64,000 nucleotides of DNA, taken from the NCBI GenBank assembly GCA_907163375.1, contig CAJQUW010001694.1:186001-250000 (forward strand). Direction: 5' to 3'. A program made the position numbers and the translations under genes. Source of the stretch: Prostheceraeus crozeri. Lineage: Eukaryota; Platyhelminthes; Polycladida; Euryleptidae. This document shows positions 8,020-18,970 of the stretch, piece by piece. The notes under the pieces are model-generated. The model saw only the letters and a list, made by a program, of their open reading frames with translations. It was not told where the DNA came from and did no database searches. Every line of letters starts with the position of its first letter. The first letter of the stretch is position 1.

Positions 8020-8629
8020 CATGCAAAGATCAATTATCGGATAAAATACTTGTGTGCGGAAATCAATAATGGAAGAGGATCCTAGCGAAGACATAACTAC
8101 ACTGTCTTTTAAGCATTTCGATTGTTTTCTAATTCTTTTTCTTGTGCTTGTTTTTTATAGACCACAAGCATCATAAAGTTCATCTGCTTGATTTGTTTCA
8201 TAACTCCTTGACCTGGCTAATTTGAACCCGGAGAAAGTTTAACCTCATTATCTAGACTCTTACAAATTGAATTAGAAATATTTCGATTATATAAAAAGTT
8301 AAATTTAGATATATGCATACTAAATGTGCATTTATGTCCAATTGCATGAAAATTATGCATACTGCATTATTATGACTATCACTTAGGAACTATTGCGCTT
8401 AACTACAAAGCATTTTGTATGACTAAGCATGTGACTGCATGGGATGCAGACTATTTGCCTACACAGATGCTACGGTTATATGACTACCCATACTGTAGGT
8501 TACACTGCATGTATATCTGAATCTATGTGACTTCTGTATTTCGCAATAGTAAAAGGGATTTTCAGTCAAAAAGATGCAAATTTTTTCTTTAGCACTTTCA
8601 AAGTATATTTGTGATTATTATTAAAGCCT

Positions 8630-9100
8630 ATTTTAACTACTTCCAAAATGAGACTTGCCAAGATCTCATGTTTGAAGCTGCTGGCGAATCGATTGCAATT
8701 TTAAACTTCCGTCTCCACTCTCAGGCCGGTCCCTCTCAGATTGTCAAAGTTGTTGCTTTCGACACTACACCCAGACAGGTCATTCAAACGAAGTAGGGGA
8801 GGAAATCTTAATTTCTATTAAAACATGCTGTAAGTGGTGGCCAGCCGTCACTGGGGTGTCCCTACTTCTCATGGCCAAGTCAGTGGAACATCTATGCCTT
8901 CATTTTTTCCTTCGACTGCTTCACTCAGCGGAAAAATTCCACATTCTCGCCAAAGTCAACCACCTGGGATGATGTCCCAGTAGCGAGGGTCGACACGTCG
9001 AAGTTAGTCGGAACTGCTTCCAGAAACGACGCAGCGACCAGGCAATAGAGCCGCTGAGGAGGTTACTCCATACCTTACTGTACCACTGACTTTGAAAGTA
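8630..9100 (-). repeat. Dispersed 470-bp block (in hAT copy A)
   Basis: Same block as 16140-16620 and, more diverged, 49090-49580. On the minus strand it begins near AGTCAGTGGTACAGTAAGG, passes CAGCGGCTC and CAGTCGAAGGAAAAA, and ends near GATTCGCCAGCAGCTTC. It may be the 5' non-coding part of this hAT family or a separate short element. Confidence 0.75.
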
Positions 9101-10005
9101 AAGCATCTATTCATAATTTGACATTCTGTGTAGCAGATCAACTTACCGTTTGAACTATTCGACAGCACGAACAACAGGCGTTCTATTAACTGTTGAATCA
9201 GTCGTGCGACTTCAGAAATGGTGCAGATTTGGCGTTTCATTTTCCTTTTTAAACATTCAAATGAAAGCAAATCAAATGATTGTAGCATATTTGGACCATC
9301 TCATTGGTGAAATAGCAAGATCATCGCACGATATAGTCTACGCACGCTCGCTACGCTCGCGCAAAATTCGATCGATCACACCACTACCGAAATCTGAATT
9401 AGCTCCTTGTCTCTCAAGATAGACGATCTGTTGATTGATTGTATTAGCAGGTGGAAATCTCTAGTAGAAAATCGTTTATCTATTATCCTATCTCATCCTC
9501 ATCATTCAAAAAATCCACTGAGAAATCAGTTATAATTCTACATGTTAATAGGTAGCAAATCTATTAGATAAAATGCGCTCGTATATTCTGAACACGGCAA
9601 ATTCATCAAAAATGACAATTGCTCCTTCATATTGTCAGCTGCTCTAATTATTCATTAAAGTAATGTCTCAGAATAAGATCACAGAAACGTGATACCGAAC
9701 CTTAACAAGACGATAGCAAACTTTTATCTTGTGTATAATGATCTATTATAGTTGTGCACGTGTCAACAATTATCAAATAACCAAAAACTCGACACAGAGA
9801 AAATCTCTTCCCTATACAATCTTGCTGCCGCTCAACAGGATAAAGAGATAACGCTGTAAACAAAAATGCTTGTAGTAAATGTTGCTGACTTGGCTAGCAA
9901 TCCAAGTCAATATCTAATGCAACGATTCGTAACTGTACTCTCCATTATTGTCGGCCGACTGCCGACAAAATTTAATCCGAGTGCCGACAGTGGCCCTGCC
10001 GACGG

Positions 10006-10062
10006 GGGGGTCCAATAATTTTCTTGGGGGGGGGGCACATGCCCCCCCAGGACCCCCCGTAG
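10006..10062. repeat. GC-rich hairpin inside hAT terminus (copy A)
   Basis: Runs of seven to ten G and seven C face each other around GCACATGC, enclosed by a longer outer stem (ACGGGGGG..., GGACCCCCCGT). The same structure is at 15166-15221 in copy B. Confidence 0.7.
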
Positions 10063-10098
10063 CGCCACCCCTGGGGAGGATAGAAGTACCACAACGTA

Positions 10099-11759
10099 CA
10101 GTCCGTTTCATAAAAAGTGGATCATCCTAAAATTTGACTAAATAAAACATAAGTATGATACAGAAAGCATTTTTCATGTTATTTCATGTCCCTAATATAT
10201 TTAAATGTCCTTATATAATCTGACAAGCTATGATACAGTAACGGTTCTTAAGAAGCTAATATTTTGTGGCCCTACCCTTATTGTCAATGACATTACCAAT
10301 TCGTCTAGGCATTGATTCGATGATATCGTTGATTTTTGACTGATCTAACTTTCTCCACTCTCTTTTTAACAGTGACGTAAGTTGTGATACGCCATCTGTA
10401 GGTAGCAGTGAACGACGAACGTTACGTTTTAGAATACTCCATACATTTTCTATGGGATTCAGATCAGGAGAACGAGCTGGCCAAGATAATGTCCTAAGCC
10501 CTAATTGAGACTTGCATAAGTTGACTCTACTACTCCTGTGACACGTAGCATTATCATCCATAAATAACCAAGTCGATGGATCACCAAGTTGATCTGTCAT
10601 TTGGCCAATGTTCATTCGTAAAACATTCACATAGAGTTCAGAATTCATGGTTCCTTGCTGTATGTGAAGTTCAGAGTGGCCATTGGTCCAAATGCCAGCC
10701 CAAATCAGTAGAGTCGCACCACCTTGGACCCGGGAACAATGTAAATGTCTCGGAATTTCCTGATCAGATTTTATCCATAATCTCAATCGACCATCACTAT
10801 CCTTCAGACGGACTGATGCCTCATCAGACCAGACAACCCGATCCCATTGATTTCGCCAGTGACAATGACTCATTGCCCATCTGAGACGTCTTTTTGTATG
10901 CTGATCTGATAATTCGATCTGAGAGGGCCTCTTACAGCTCTTGAAATTCGACTCAATAGGTCTTCTACGAATAGTGGACTTAGAAATAGACGAGACTAGT
11001 GCAGCCATCTCAGTTAACGAGAGACTTGGATCAACTTAAACAAATCTCAAAATTAGGCGGTCTCTTACGTTTGGATGTTTTGCGTGGACGGCCAGAGCCC
11101 TCTTTACGACAGAGTCGAAAATCATCATTATGCCATTGATGCACATTTGTGTAAGGGACATTTAGTCGCTTGCTTGTAGCTCGCAAAGAAAACCCTAGTT
11201 CTTTCTAGCAAGGCTGACACTTTGCCTTTTGTGAATGCGATCTCGTTATTGTTCATTTGTGCTTTGTATTGTTTTCAACGGGTAAGAGATAGATTTCTAG
11301 CTGAAAGCAATCAGGAGTGCTGCCAACACCACCGCAACGAAGTCAGGAAGCCATGGAACATGAAGTCCAGTTAATCACATGTAGCAGTTACATTATTGTT
11401 GATGAATAATAGTGCTATACTGGCTCTGATTGACCGATTTTCTTTATTTTTGTTTTGCTTGATAGCTTTTGGCTTGTAGAACAACATATTACATAACAAA
11501 GGAAACAAATATAATTTTATAAGAGTGAGGTATGATTTTGTGTAACATTGCTAAATGAAGATCAAATTGTCTGCTACTTTTTTATCTATAACAGGAAAAC
11601 AACTCAATATTAATGCTTGAAATTTCTAACAATGATATTAGTAAGCACAACTGACATATCTTCCAAATTTCAGAGAATTTCGTTCCAGTTTGGCGGAGTT
11701 AGACAAAGTTGAAGTTAAGGCGATGTTTAAGGGTGATCCATTTTTTATGAAACAATCTG
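10099..11759 (-). mobile_element. Tc1-type DNA transposon with TA target sites
   Basis: A 1661-bp element flanked by TA at 10097-10098 and 11760-11761. Its terminal inverted repeats share TTTCATAAAAA and TGGATCA over about 30 bp (CAGTCCGTTTCATAAAAAGT at the left, CAGATTGTTTCATAAAAAAT at the right, reverse strand). Size, TA duplication and the encoded DD34E transposase all fit Tc1. It lies wholly inside the segment bounded by the two hAT copies. Confidence 0.92.
10256..11256 (-). pseudogene. Tc1 transposase, DD34E, decayed in N-terminal part
   Basis: Cut-and-paste transposase. The C-terminal 250 codons (10256-11008) are open, with the triad D in VVWSDEAS, D in MDDNATCH and E in NPIENVW, 34 residues between the last two. 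Upstream, the helix-turn-helix region and the hallmark GSGRPRKTSKR are legible at about 11080-11190, but in pieces: a start-like MNNNEIAF near 11256 reads into stops after about 40 codons, a frame change is needed to reach the GRPR segment, and a TAA about 36 bases upstream of the internal Met blocks the main ORF. The domain is complete apart from these breaks, so loss of activity is moderately recent. Confidence 0.88.
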
Positions 11760-11801
11760 TATTATTAGAAATGCATTCTACACTGTTTCTACACTTTCAA
11801 A

Positions 11802-12076
11802 TTTAGCTAATTATGTTGCATTAAAGATCGGAAGATCACACCGATTGGAATGAGCCCCATTTCATGCATCGAATTATTCAACCATTTTTCATAAGCAAGG
11901 ATTTACATATTTGATGTTTTATCTTCTCTGAATGATAAGTGTCAACAGCCGGGTGGGAGAGACGATAATCGATTTGATCTCCGATAACCAGACTTGTATT
12001 GCTAACACCGAACGCGCGCGCATGCAGAAATTTTCTTTCGAAGTGAGCGTATAATTGGCAGATTTCTATATTCCAC
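11802..12076 (+). repeat. Direct repeat, first copy
   Basis: Diverged partner at 12363-12635, spaced about 565 bp. Shared landmarks are ATGAGCCCCATTTCATG, GATGTTTTATCTTCTCTGAA and GACTTGTATTG or CACTTGTATTG followed by GAACGCG. No coding potential is seen. Confidence 0.75.
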
Positions 12077-12362
12077 ATTTTTGCTACTGTTCGGCCTCAT
12101 CATAATCTACAGGGATTGTTTTAAAATTTCGTTGAGTTAATTCAAGTTCGTTATTACAGTAGTAATCATAATTGGAAGTTTAATGCATGTGCGGAGATGT
12201 CAAGTGGCTAAAATTCTTAAATTCATCCTTTCAACCGCAAATAGTTCACTGCTGAAATTCGCGTTACATTTCACTCTTTTGTGTAGGACGTTGAACACGT
12301 CAAGCTAAGGACGTCATCATATTTATTTACTGTGAAGAGTGTATTCTTTTCTTCTTTACTTG

Positions 12363-12635
12363 CAAAATTAGTTCATTCTGATGTCATATTGAAGATCGGG
12401 AGATTATGTCGATTAAAATGAGCCCCATTTCATGTATTAAACCATTTAACAATCGTTCATTAGCACGACAGTTATCATTTCGATGTTTTATCTTCTCTGA
12501 ATGATAAGAGTCAACAGGCGGGAATGAAGGAAACTGCTTTGATCTCCGACATTCACACTTGTATTGTTATCACTGAACGCGTGCGCTTCAATATATTTTC
12601 ACTCGGAATGTGCGTCACATTGACAGATTTCTATG
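12363..12635 (+). repeat. Direct repeat, second copy
   Basis: Second copy of the repeat at 11802-12076, at clearly lower identity than the hAT arms, so an older duplication. Confidence 0.75.
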
Positions 12636-12689
12636 ACTCGATTGCCGGCCGTTGAGAGCAGGTGGTGAATGTAGCTGCGCACTGAATCG

Positions 12690-12855
12690 GCACGTCAATG
12701 AAACTTGAGCTAGCATTGACTGGCGCCGGGGTTGGCGCTAACCTTTCTCTATTGATACGGAACTCAAGTTGCTACTACTCCTAGTAGCAACTTGCCTAGC
12801 CCTACCCCTAGGAAATGCTATAGCAAATGCTAGTTTTTTATTGATACGGCCCCAG
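12690..12855. repeat. TAG-rich palindromic repeat ending in GATACGGCCCC
   Basis: Contains a perfect 13-bp stem with a 4-base loop (12765-12794, arm CAAGTTGCTACTA) and two copies of TATTGATACGG. The same sequence theme is found at 22310-22515. Confidence 0.6.
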
Positions 12856-15165
12856 GTCATCATTAGAGACATTATCCTAAAGGCACGCAGTAAATGAGCA
12901 GGAAAATAAATAAAGTAAATAAAAATTCCAATGCAGGAATTGTCGGAGATTAAAAAGCAGGCGGACGAAACAAAGAAAATATCTCTCGCCCTCCGAAGAG
13001 AACTTTTTGAGCATACCCTAGCTGATTAATTTCATGTTCTCTAGATTTTTAATTAGGTCTGTCTTATGTGGCTGTTTTCTAGATTTTGTTACAGAAAAGT
13101 TTTCCGGAATTATTTCCGATTTTTTTGTTTGATGATGAAAGTTGAAAGTTTTTCTCATGAAATGATACTTTGTTTAGTTGAGTCCCATCACATTTTGAAA
13201 CATAATGTTTCGCACACAGAGAGTAATGGAGTTCTATACTCGAAATACATTGAAATACATGCATACTTGAATATTTTTATTACATATTTCTCTATTACAA
13301 TGTCTATTACATGAATTTATCTCAAATTAACAAGATGCTATGTTTCGTCACCTGACAAGTTGTGAAAGTGTATATAGTTTCAGTATGTGTATGTATTACT
13401 ATGCTTGTTGAAAAGTATTTTGAATGCAGGATGTTGGATATTAATTCGGTCGTGCATTTTCGACAAGCAGCAAAATACACATTGCACACAAAGTTTGTGC
13501 GCTGACCAATACAAGATATTACTAACAGTTTTAACTGGCACGTATATAAGATTAACTTTCACACTGACGTTCATCCAGACCGCAACCTATGTTGCGATGC
13601 TTAAAAGCATTGAAACAGTTGTCATTGAATTGTGCTTGAATTTGATTTTTCGTAGAGCGCGGACACTCCGCATTTTGTCTTAAGGAATACAAAAGGGTAA
13701 ATTATTCACTATTACCCAAACTCAAAGGTCGGTTCATCACACCTGCATCTTCCTCGTTGTAAATTCATCTCTAATTTCTTTTGTAATCAGTGTAGAAACT
13801 CAAACACCACTATGACTATTTAGTACGTTAATATCCGTTAAAAATTTAGAAATTTTACTAATTTCATTATTTCAGTCAATATTTCATTACGAAGGTGCAG
13901 CAGACAACCAGAATGTCCAGGAAATTAATTCATTCTCTTTTTAAGTTATTTTAGACAGACCGTTGGTCATGGACATCGGGAAGGGGAAGTTCATCCTTTT
14001 CTAAACAATTTTCAAGTCGAATTTAGGACATACTGCATGCGAACATTTTGTTTTTTGATCGATGACAGGCATGATGCATGGGTCACGTCCTGCACTGGAC
14101 CTAACCCCCTATTGGCGACACAAGGGAGTCTTTTGAAGAGACCGCGTCCCTTTGACTGCTGCTACTAAGTGTTCTGACATTTTTAGTCGCGTGTATGCTA
14201 TCACGTTATCGGTTTCCAGCGTCCACATTTTTGTGTTCCATCGATGTATTTTGAATGCAAGGATAAATGGAGTTAAACAATTTGAAATGTTTTTGTATTT
14301 GCTTTTCGGCATTCCATATCAGCCAAAGATAATTTTGTGAACAACTGAAGAAAATTAATTATCGGATTAAAGTTTTGTTGAAATTATGTCATTTTGTTAT
14401 CTGTCCGGTTTCTGACGAATTCAATGATTGATAATGTTGAAATCAAACCGTTAGCGAATTAAGCTCCATTCTAGCTGCTAACCTTTAAATCACCGGTGAC
14501 AAATCTGTGACATTTCGATGATAACTGACTGCATATACAAACATCGGTCACTTTCGCACATGACTGAAGGGGAGAAGGAAGCAATCCTCCTTCCAGGAGG
14601 TGAAGTGAACGTTCACATATGCCTGTACTGACGAATATCGTGGCCATTTTTACCATCCCTACTTAACGCTGCAATTACTTGTTTTATGTTTCTCCTACTT
14701 ATCTTACTAATTGCTTTGTATGACAAAATGCTGAATTCAGAAACTTGAAATTAAGCTTTGTTAATTCTCCTTCACCGGATACAGGCCAGATATGCGGAGT
14801 ATCGAACTATGACATAGACCCGAACTATGAAACAAACAATTAATTTATCCTTGTGTATAGTGCTACTTTCCATCTTGATGTCAATTTCTGCATCCATCAA
14901 ACAAAGGGACAGCCAACTGTGCAAAGCTACTGGTCGAGAGAATTGTACGTGAGGTAAAAAAAGATTGCTCTTCATTTTCCCAAATATTTATGAAGATGAC
15001 CCATCGCCCGTGATTATCGGTACCTCTTGAAATCATACCGTTCATTATGGCCGCATCATGCCTGTGCAAGGACAGAAAGTGATCTCATAGTTGCACCGCA
15101 TGTACAACGGCTAATTTTGATGCGAAATCAGTTCCTTCAATTTTATTGTAGGCAGGGGTGGCGCT

Positions 15166-15221
15166 ACGGGGGGTCCTGGGGGGGCATGTGCCCCCCCCAA
15201 GAAAATTATTGGACCCCCCGT
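15166..15221. repeat. GC-rich nested hairpin inside hAT terminus (copy B)
   Basis: Outer stem ACGGGGGGTCC (15166-15176) pairs with GGACCCCCCGT (15211-15221). Inner stem GGGGGGGCA (15178-15186) pairs with TGCCCCCCC (15189-15197) around a 2-base loop. Confidence 0.8.
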
Positions 15222-16139
15222 CGGCAGGGCCACTGTCGGCACCCGGATTAAATTTTGTCGGCAGTCGGCCTCCAGCACCTATATTTTGCATTACAATAAT
15301 GGAGAGTACAGTTACGAATCGTTGCATTAGATATTGACTTGGATTGCTAGCCAAGTCAGCAACATTTACTACAAGCATTTTTGTTTACAGCGTTATCTCT
15401 TTATCCTGTTGAGCGGTAGCAAGATTGTATAGGGAAGAGATTTTCTCTGTGTCGAGTTTTTGGTTATTTGATAATTGTTGACACGTGCACAACTATAATA
15501 GATCATTATACACAAGATAAAAGTTTGCTATCGTCTTGTTAAGGTTCGGTATCACGTTTCTGTGATCTTATTCTGAGACATTACTTTAATGAATAATTAG
15601 AGCAGCTGACAATATGAAGGAGCAATTGTCATTTTTGATGAATTTGCCGTGTTCAGAATATACGAGCGCATTTTATCTAATAGATTTGCTACCTATTAAC
15701 ATGTAGAATTATAACTGATTTCTCAGTGGATTTTTTGAATGATGAGGATGAGATAGGATAATAGATAAACGATTTTCTACTAGAGATTTCCACCTGCTAA
15801 TACAATCAATCAACAGATCGTCTATCTTGAGAGACAAGGAGCTAATTCAGATTTCGGTAGTGGTGTGATCGATCGAATTTTGCGCGAGCGTAGCGAGCGT
15901 GCGTAGACCATATCGTGCGATGATCTTGCTATTTCACCAATGAGATGGTCCAAATATGCTACAATCATTTGATTTGCTTTCATTTGAATGTTTAAAAAGG
16001 AAAATGAAACGCCAAATCTGCACCATTTCTGAAGTCGCACGACTGATTCAACAGTTAATAGAACGCCTGTTGTTCGTGCTGTCGAATAGTTCAAACGGTA
16101 AGTCGATCTGCTACACAGAATGTCAAATTATGAATAGAT

Positions 16140-16620
16140 GCTTTACTTTCAAAGTCAGTGGTACAGTAAGGTATGGAGTAACCTCCTCAGCGGCTCTATT
16201 GCCTGGTCGCTGCGTCGTTTCTGGAAGCAGTTCCGACTAACTTCGACGTGTCGACCCTCGCTACTGGGACATCATCCCAGGTGGTTGACTTTGGCGAGAA
16301 TGTGGAATTTTTCCGCTGAGTGAAGCAGTCGAAGGAAAAAATGAAGGCATAGATGTTCCACTGACTTGGCCATGAGAAGTAGGGACACCCCAGTGACGGC
16401 TGGCCACCACTTACAGCATGTTTTAATAGAAATTAAGATTTCCTCCCCTACTTCGTTTGAATGACCTGTCTGGGTGTAGTGTCGAAAGCAACAACTTTGA
16501 CAATCTGAGAGGGACCGGCCTGAGAGTGGAGACGGAAGTTTAAAATTGCAATCGATTCGCCAGCAGCTTCAAACATGAGATCTTGGCAAGTCTCATTTTG
16601 GAAGTAGTTAAGATAGGCTT
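16140..16620 (+). repeat. Dispersed 470-bp block (in hAT copy B)
   Basis: Mirror of 8630-9100. A diverged relative lies in another hAT at 49090-49580, with landmarks CAGTCGAAGGAAAAA, TGACCTGTCTGGGTGTAGTG and GACCGGCCTGAGAGTGG all in the same order. Confidence 0.8.
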
Positions 16621-17154
16621 TAATAATAATCACAAATATACTTTGAAAGTGCTAAAGAAAAAATTTGCATCTTTTTGACTGAAAATCCCTTTTACTATTG
16701 CGAAATACAGAAGTCACATAGATTCAGATATACATGCAGTGTAACCTACAGTATGGGTAGTCATATAACCGTAGCATCTGTGTAGGCAAATAGTCTGCAT
16801 CCCATGCAGTCACATGCTTAGTCATACAAAATGCTTTGTAGTTAAGCGCAATAGTTCCTAAGTGATAGTCATAATAATGCAGTATGCATAATTTTCATGC
16901 AATTGGACATAAATGCACATTTAGTATGCATATATCTAAATTTAACTTTTTATATAATCGAAATATTTCTAATTCAATTTGTAAGAGTCTAGATAATGAG
17001 GTTAAACTTTCTCCGGGTTCAAATTAGCCAGGTCAAGGAGTTATGAAACAAATCAAGCAGATGAACTTTATGATGCTTGTGGTCTATAAAAAACAAGCAC
17101 AAGAAAAAGAATTAGAAAACAATCGAAATGCTTAAAAGACAGTGTAGTTATATC

Positions 17155-17377
17155 TTCGCTAGGATCCTCTTCCATTATTGATTTCCGCACACAAGTATTT
17201 TATCCGATAATTGATCTTTGCATGAACGAGTTGAACCGACGATTTAACGAGGAAAATAAGGTTATCATGAAAGGTATATCGGCACTGACTCCTGGAAGCA
17301 AAGATTTAAGTAGGATATCATCCGACCCTTCGGAGAAATTTGCAATGCTCAACAAGACGATCTTGATATTGAGGTAA
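17155..17377 (+). pseudogene. hAT transposase fragment (ZMYM1-like)
   Basis: About 74 codons open to a TAA at 17375. The reading FRTQVFYPIIDLCMNELNRR followed by FNEENKVIMKGISALTPGS has the wording of the middle of ZMYM1-like hAT transposases (Y-x3-hydrophobic, D, EL-x2-RF, then a segment on sites and counts ending in PGS). Catalytic and dimerisation segments are missing, so copy B is non-autonomous. The Polinton in copy A sits within this same stretch. Confidence 0.58.
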
Positions 17378-18485
17378 AAAGTATGATGCGATTACTATCA
17401 AGAAAAAAGGATGGCGCGCATTGATCATTGTCCTTAGTGTTATTTTCTCTGTTTATGTATAAAATAGTACGAATAGCAATTACTTTTGTAGACCTATCTC
17501 ATTTCAGTTTTTGCTCGTATCTTTTGTAAATTTAGGCCCAATACTTATTTAAACGAAGTTATAACTTGCAAGCTCTATCCATTTGCTTTTGTACATAAAT
17601 GATATTGTTTCTTGAAAATCGTGTCCTAACACGTTAGGAAAAGTACATGTACATCCCAAATCTTTCGAAGTTTAATGACATGTGCATGCGGCAGTTCCTT
17701 GTCCTCACCATTTGTACATAAGAAATTCTAATATTTTCTCTATATACCTTTTTCTCAAATTAAATTTGGAAAACAAATGCATAAAGTTCCTACATAGGCT
17801 CTGAGTATTTGAGTTGCATGCATGCATTAACATTAAATCGATTAATATAGTTGATAGCTTTTATGGTGTAGTCGAGAACTCCTAGAAAATAGAGTGCTGA
17901 TGAAGGTCATCATCACGCACGCTACATGAGTCAAAGCATCCTCGTATTTATACAACACGTAGCGTTTAGCAAGCGAAGATGCTTTCAATTCATAGCTACT
18001 TATTTACGAATTTTAATTGTTCCCGCAAGAAGAAATTTAACAAACCGGTACAAAACTTGCTACCTGCTCTTATGCAATGTACAAAATTTTCAAAGTTTCA
18101 AAATTCTCAAAGTTAACAAACATGCATTACGCAACATTTTGAAAGAAAATCATAGATTTACTCGTTATTAATAATTTAATAAATTTCAGATATAGAAACA
18201 CATTTTTGGTGACAGTTAACATGTAAATTGTCTGAAAGAAGAAATCGGACATATATGTAGGTGCATAACAAAGTGTGCATCGATTGCACAAGTTTTTGTG
18301 TGTACAAAAATTGCACATTTACAACTCAATTACACAATTGACATGTGCATGTATAGCCCACAAGTAGGCATAGCTGTTCATAGATTACAATAATTAGCCG
18401 GTATATCCTGTCGGCACCTCGGTTGAAACCGTCGGCACTACTCTTCCATGGACCCCCCAGCTCTAGGACCCTGGCGCCACCACTG

Positions 18486-18970
18486 ATCCTCCACCCCACC
18501 ACAGTTTTCAAGTTTTCCAAAATCATCAAATTTCGCCAAAGTTAGTCACAGTGGGTTTAGAATAGACTTGATCTGTCACTGAGGGACTACAACACGACTT
18601 AGAAGTCTTGCCCTGGGATGAAGGATTGGTCTATTGCATACTCAGTTAGAATACAAGATGTGATCATGAACTTCGTGTGATTGTTGTCTACAGACAAATG
18701 ACGAGCAGTTGTCTAATTTTGAGGCTGTAAATGTTCTACAAGTCAGATAAGAGGAGTTTTTGCATAATCAACGCTATGCGACGGTAGAGAGAGTGCCCGT
18801 AGGAGCAAGAGAAGATGTGGGGGGGGGAAGAATACAAGTATCTATGTCGCCAAGTAAATGACACAACATGACGCCCATCCTATCACACACGATGGAGCAA
18901 TGGCAGTCCAACTCAATGTGTAGTCTCAGTCTCATTATTTTGGTAGGTATTGGAAAGTAATTCTAAACAG
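18486..18970. other. Spacer, nothing recognised
   Basis: No ORF, repeat or motif I can support; includes a short G-run near 18818. Confidence 0.4.

Larger units (their letters stand above)
8014..10073 (-). mobile_element. hAT transposon copy A, interrupted by the Polinton
   Basis: The reverse complement of 15153-17230 at very high identity (a few differences over 2 kb). On the minus strand it starts with the hAT-type terminus CAGGGGTGGCGC at 10073. Its other end should lie beyond the Polinton, left of the window. It contains no intact transposase; the two ORFs of 94 and 90 codons in it recur as mirror images in copy B and show no known domain. Right flank: GGGAGGAT (10074-10081). Confidence 0.85.
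11762..15152. other. Spacer between the hAT copies, no gene seen
   Basis: Holds the 275-bp direct repeats (11802-12076, 12363-12635) and the TAG-rich palindromic stretch at 12690-12850. The remainder shows only short, patternless ORFs. It is part of the segment that seems to have been inverted. Confidence 0.5.
15153..18485 (+). mobile_element. hAT transposon copy B
   Basis: A 3333-bp element from CAGGGGTGGCGC (15153) to GGCGCCACCACTG (ends 18485), with matching inverted termini and shared subterminal GTCGGCAC motifs. Its first 2078 bp mirror copy A. It keeps only a transposase fragment near 17155-17377. The two flanks do not match each other (ATTGTAGG at 15145-15152, ATCCTCCA at 18486-18493). 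The right flank instead matches, 7 of 8, the reverse complement of the flank of copy A at 10074-10081. Confidence 0.85.

Noticed and set aside
9004-9422. ORFs of 94, 61 and 90 codons repeated almost identically at 15822-16323
   Set aside because: They recur only because the hAT copies are inverted duplicates; no domain is seen and recurrence in copies of one element is not evidence of coding.
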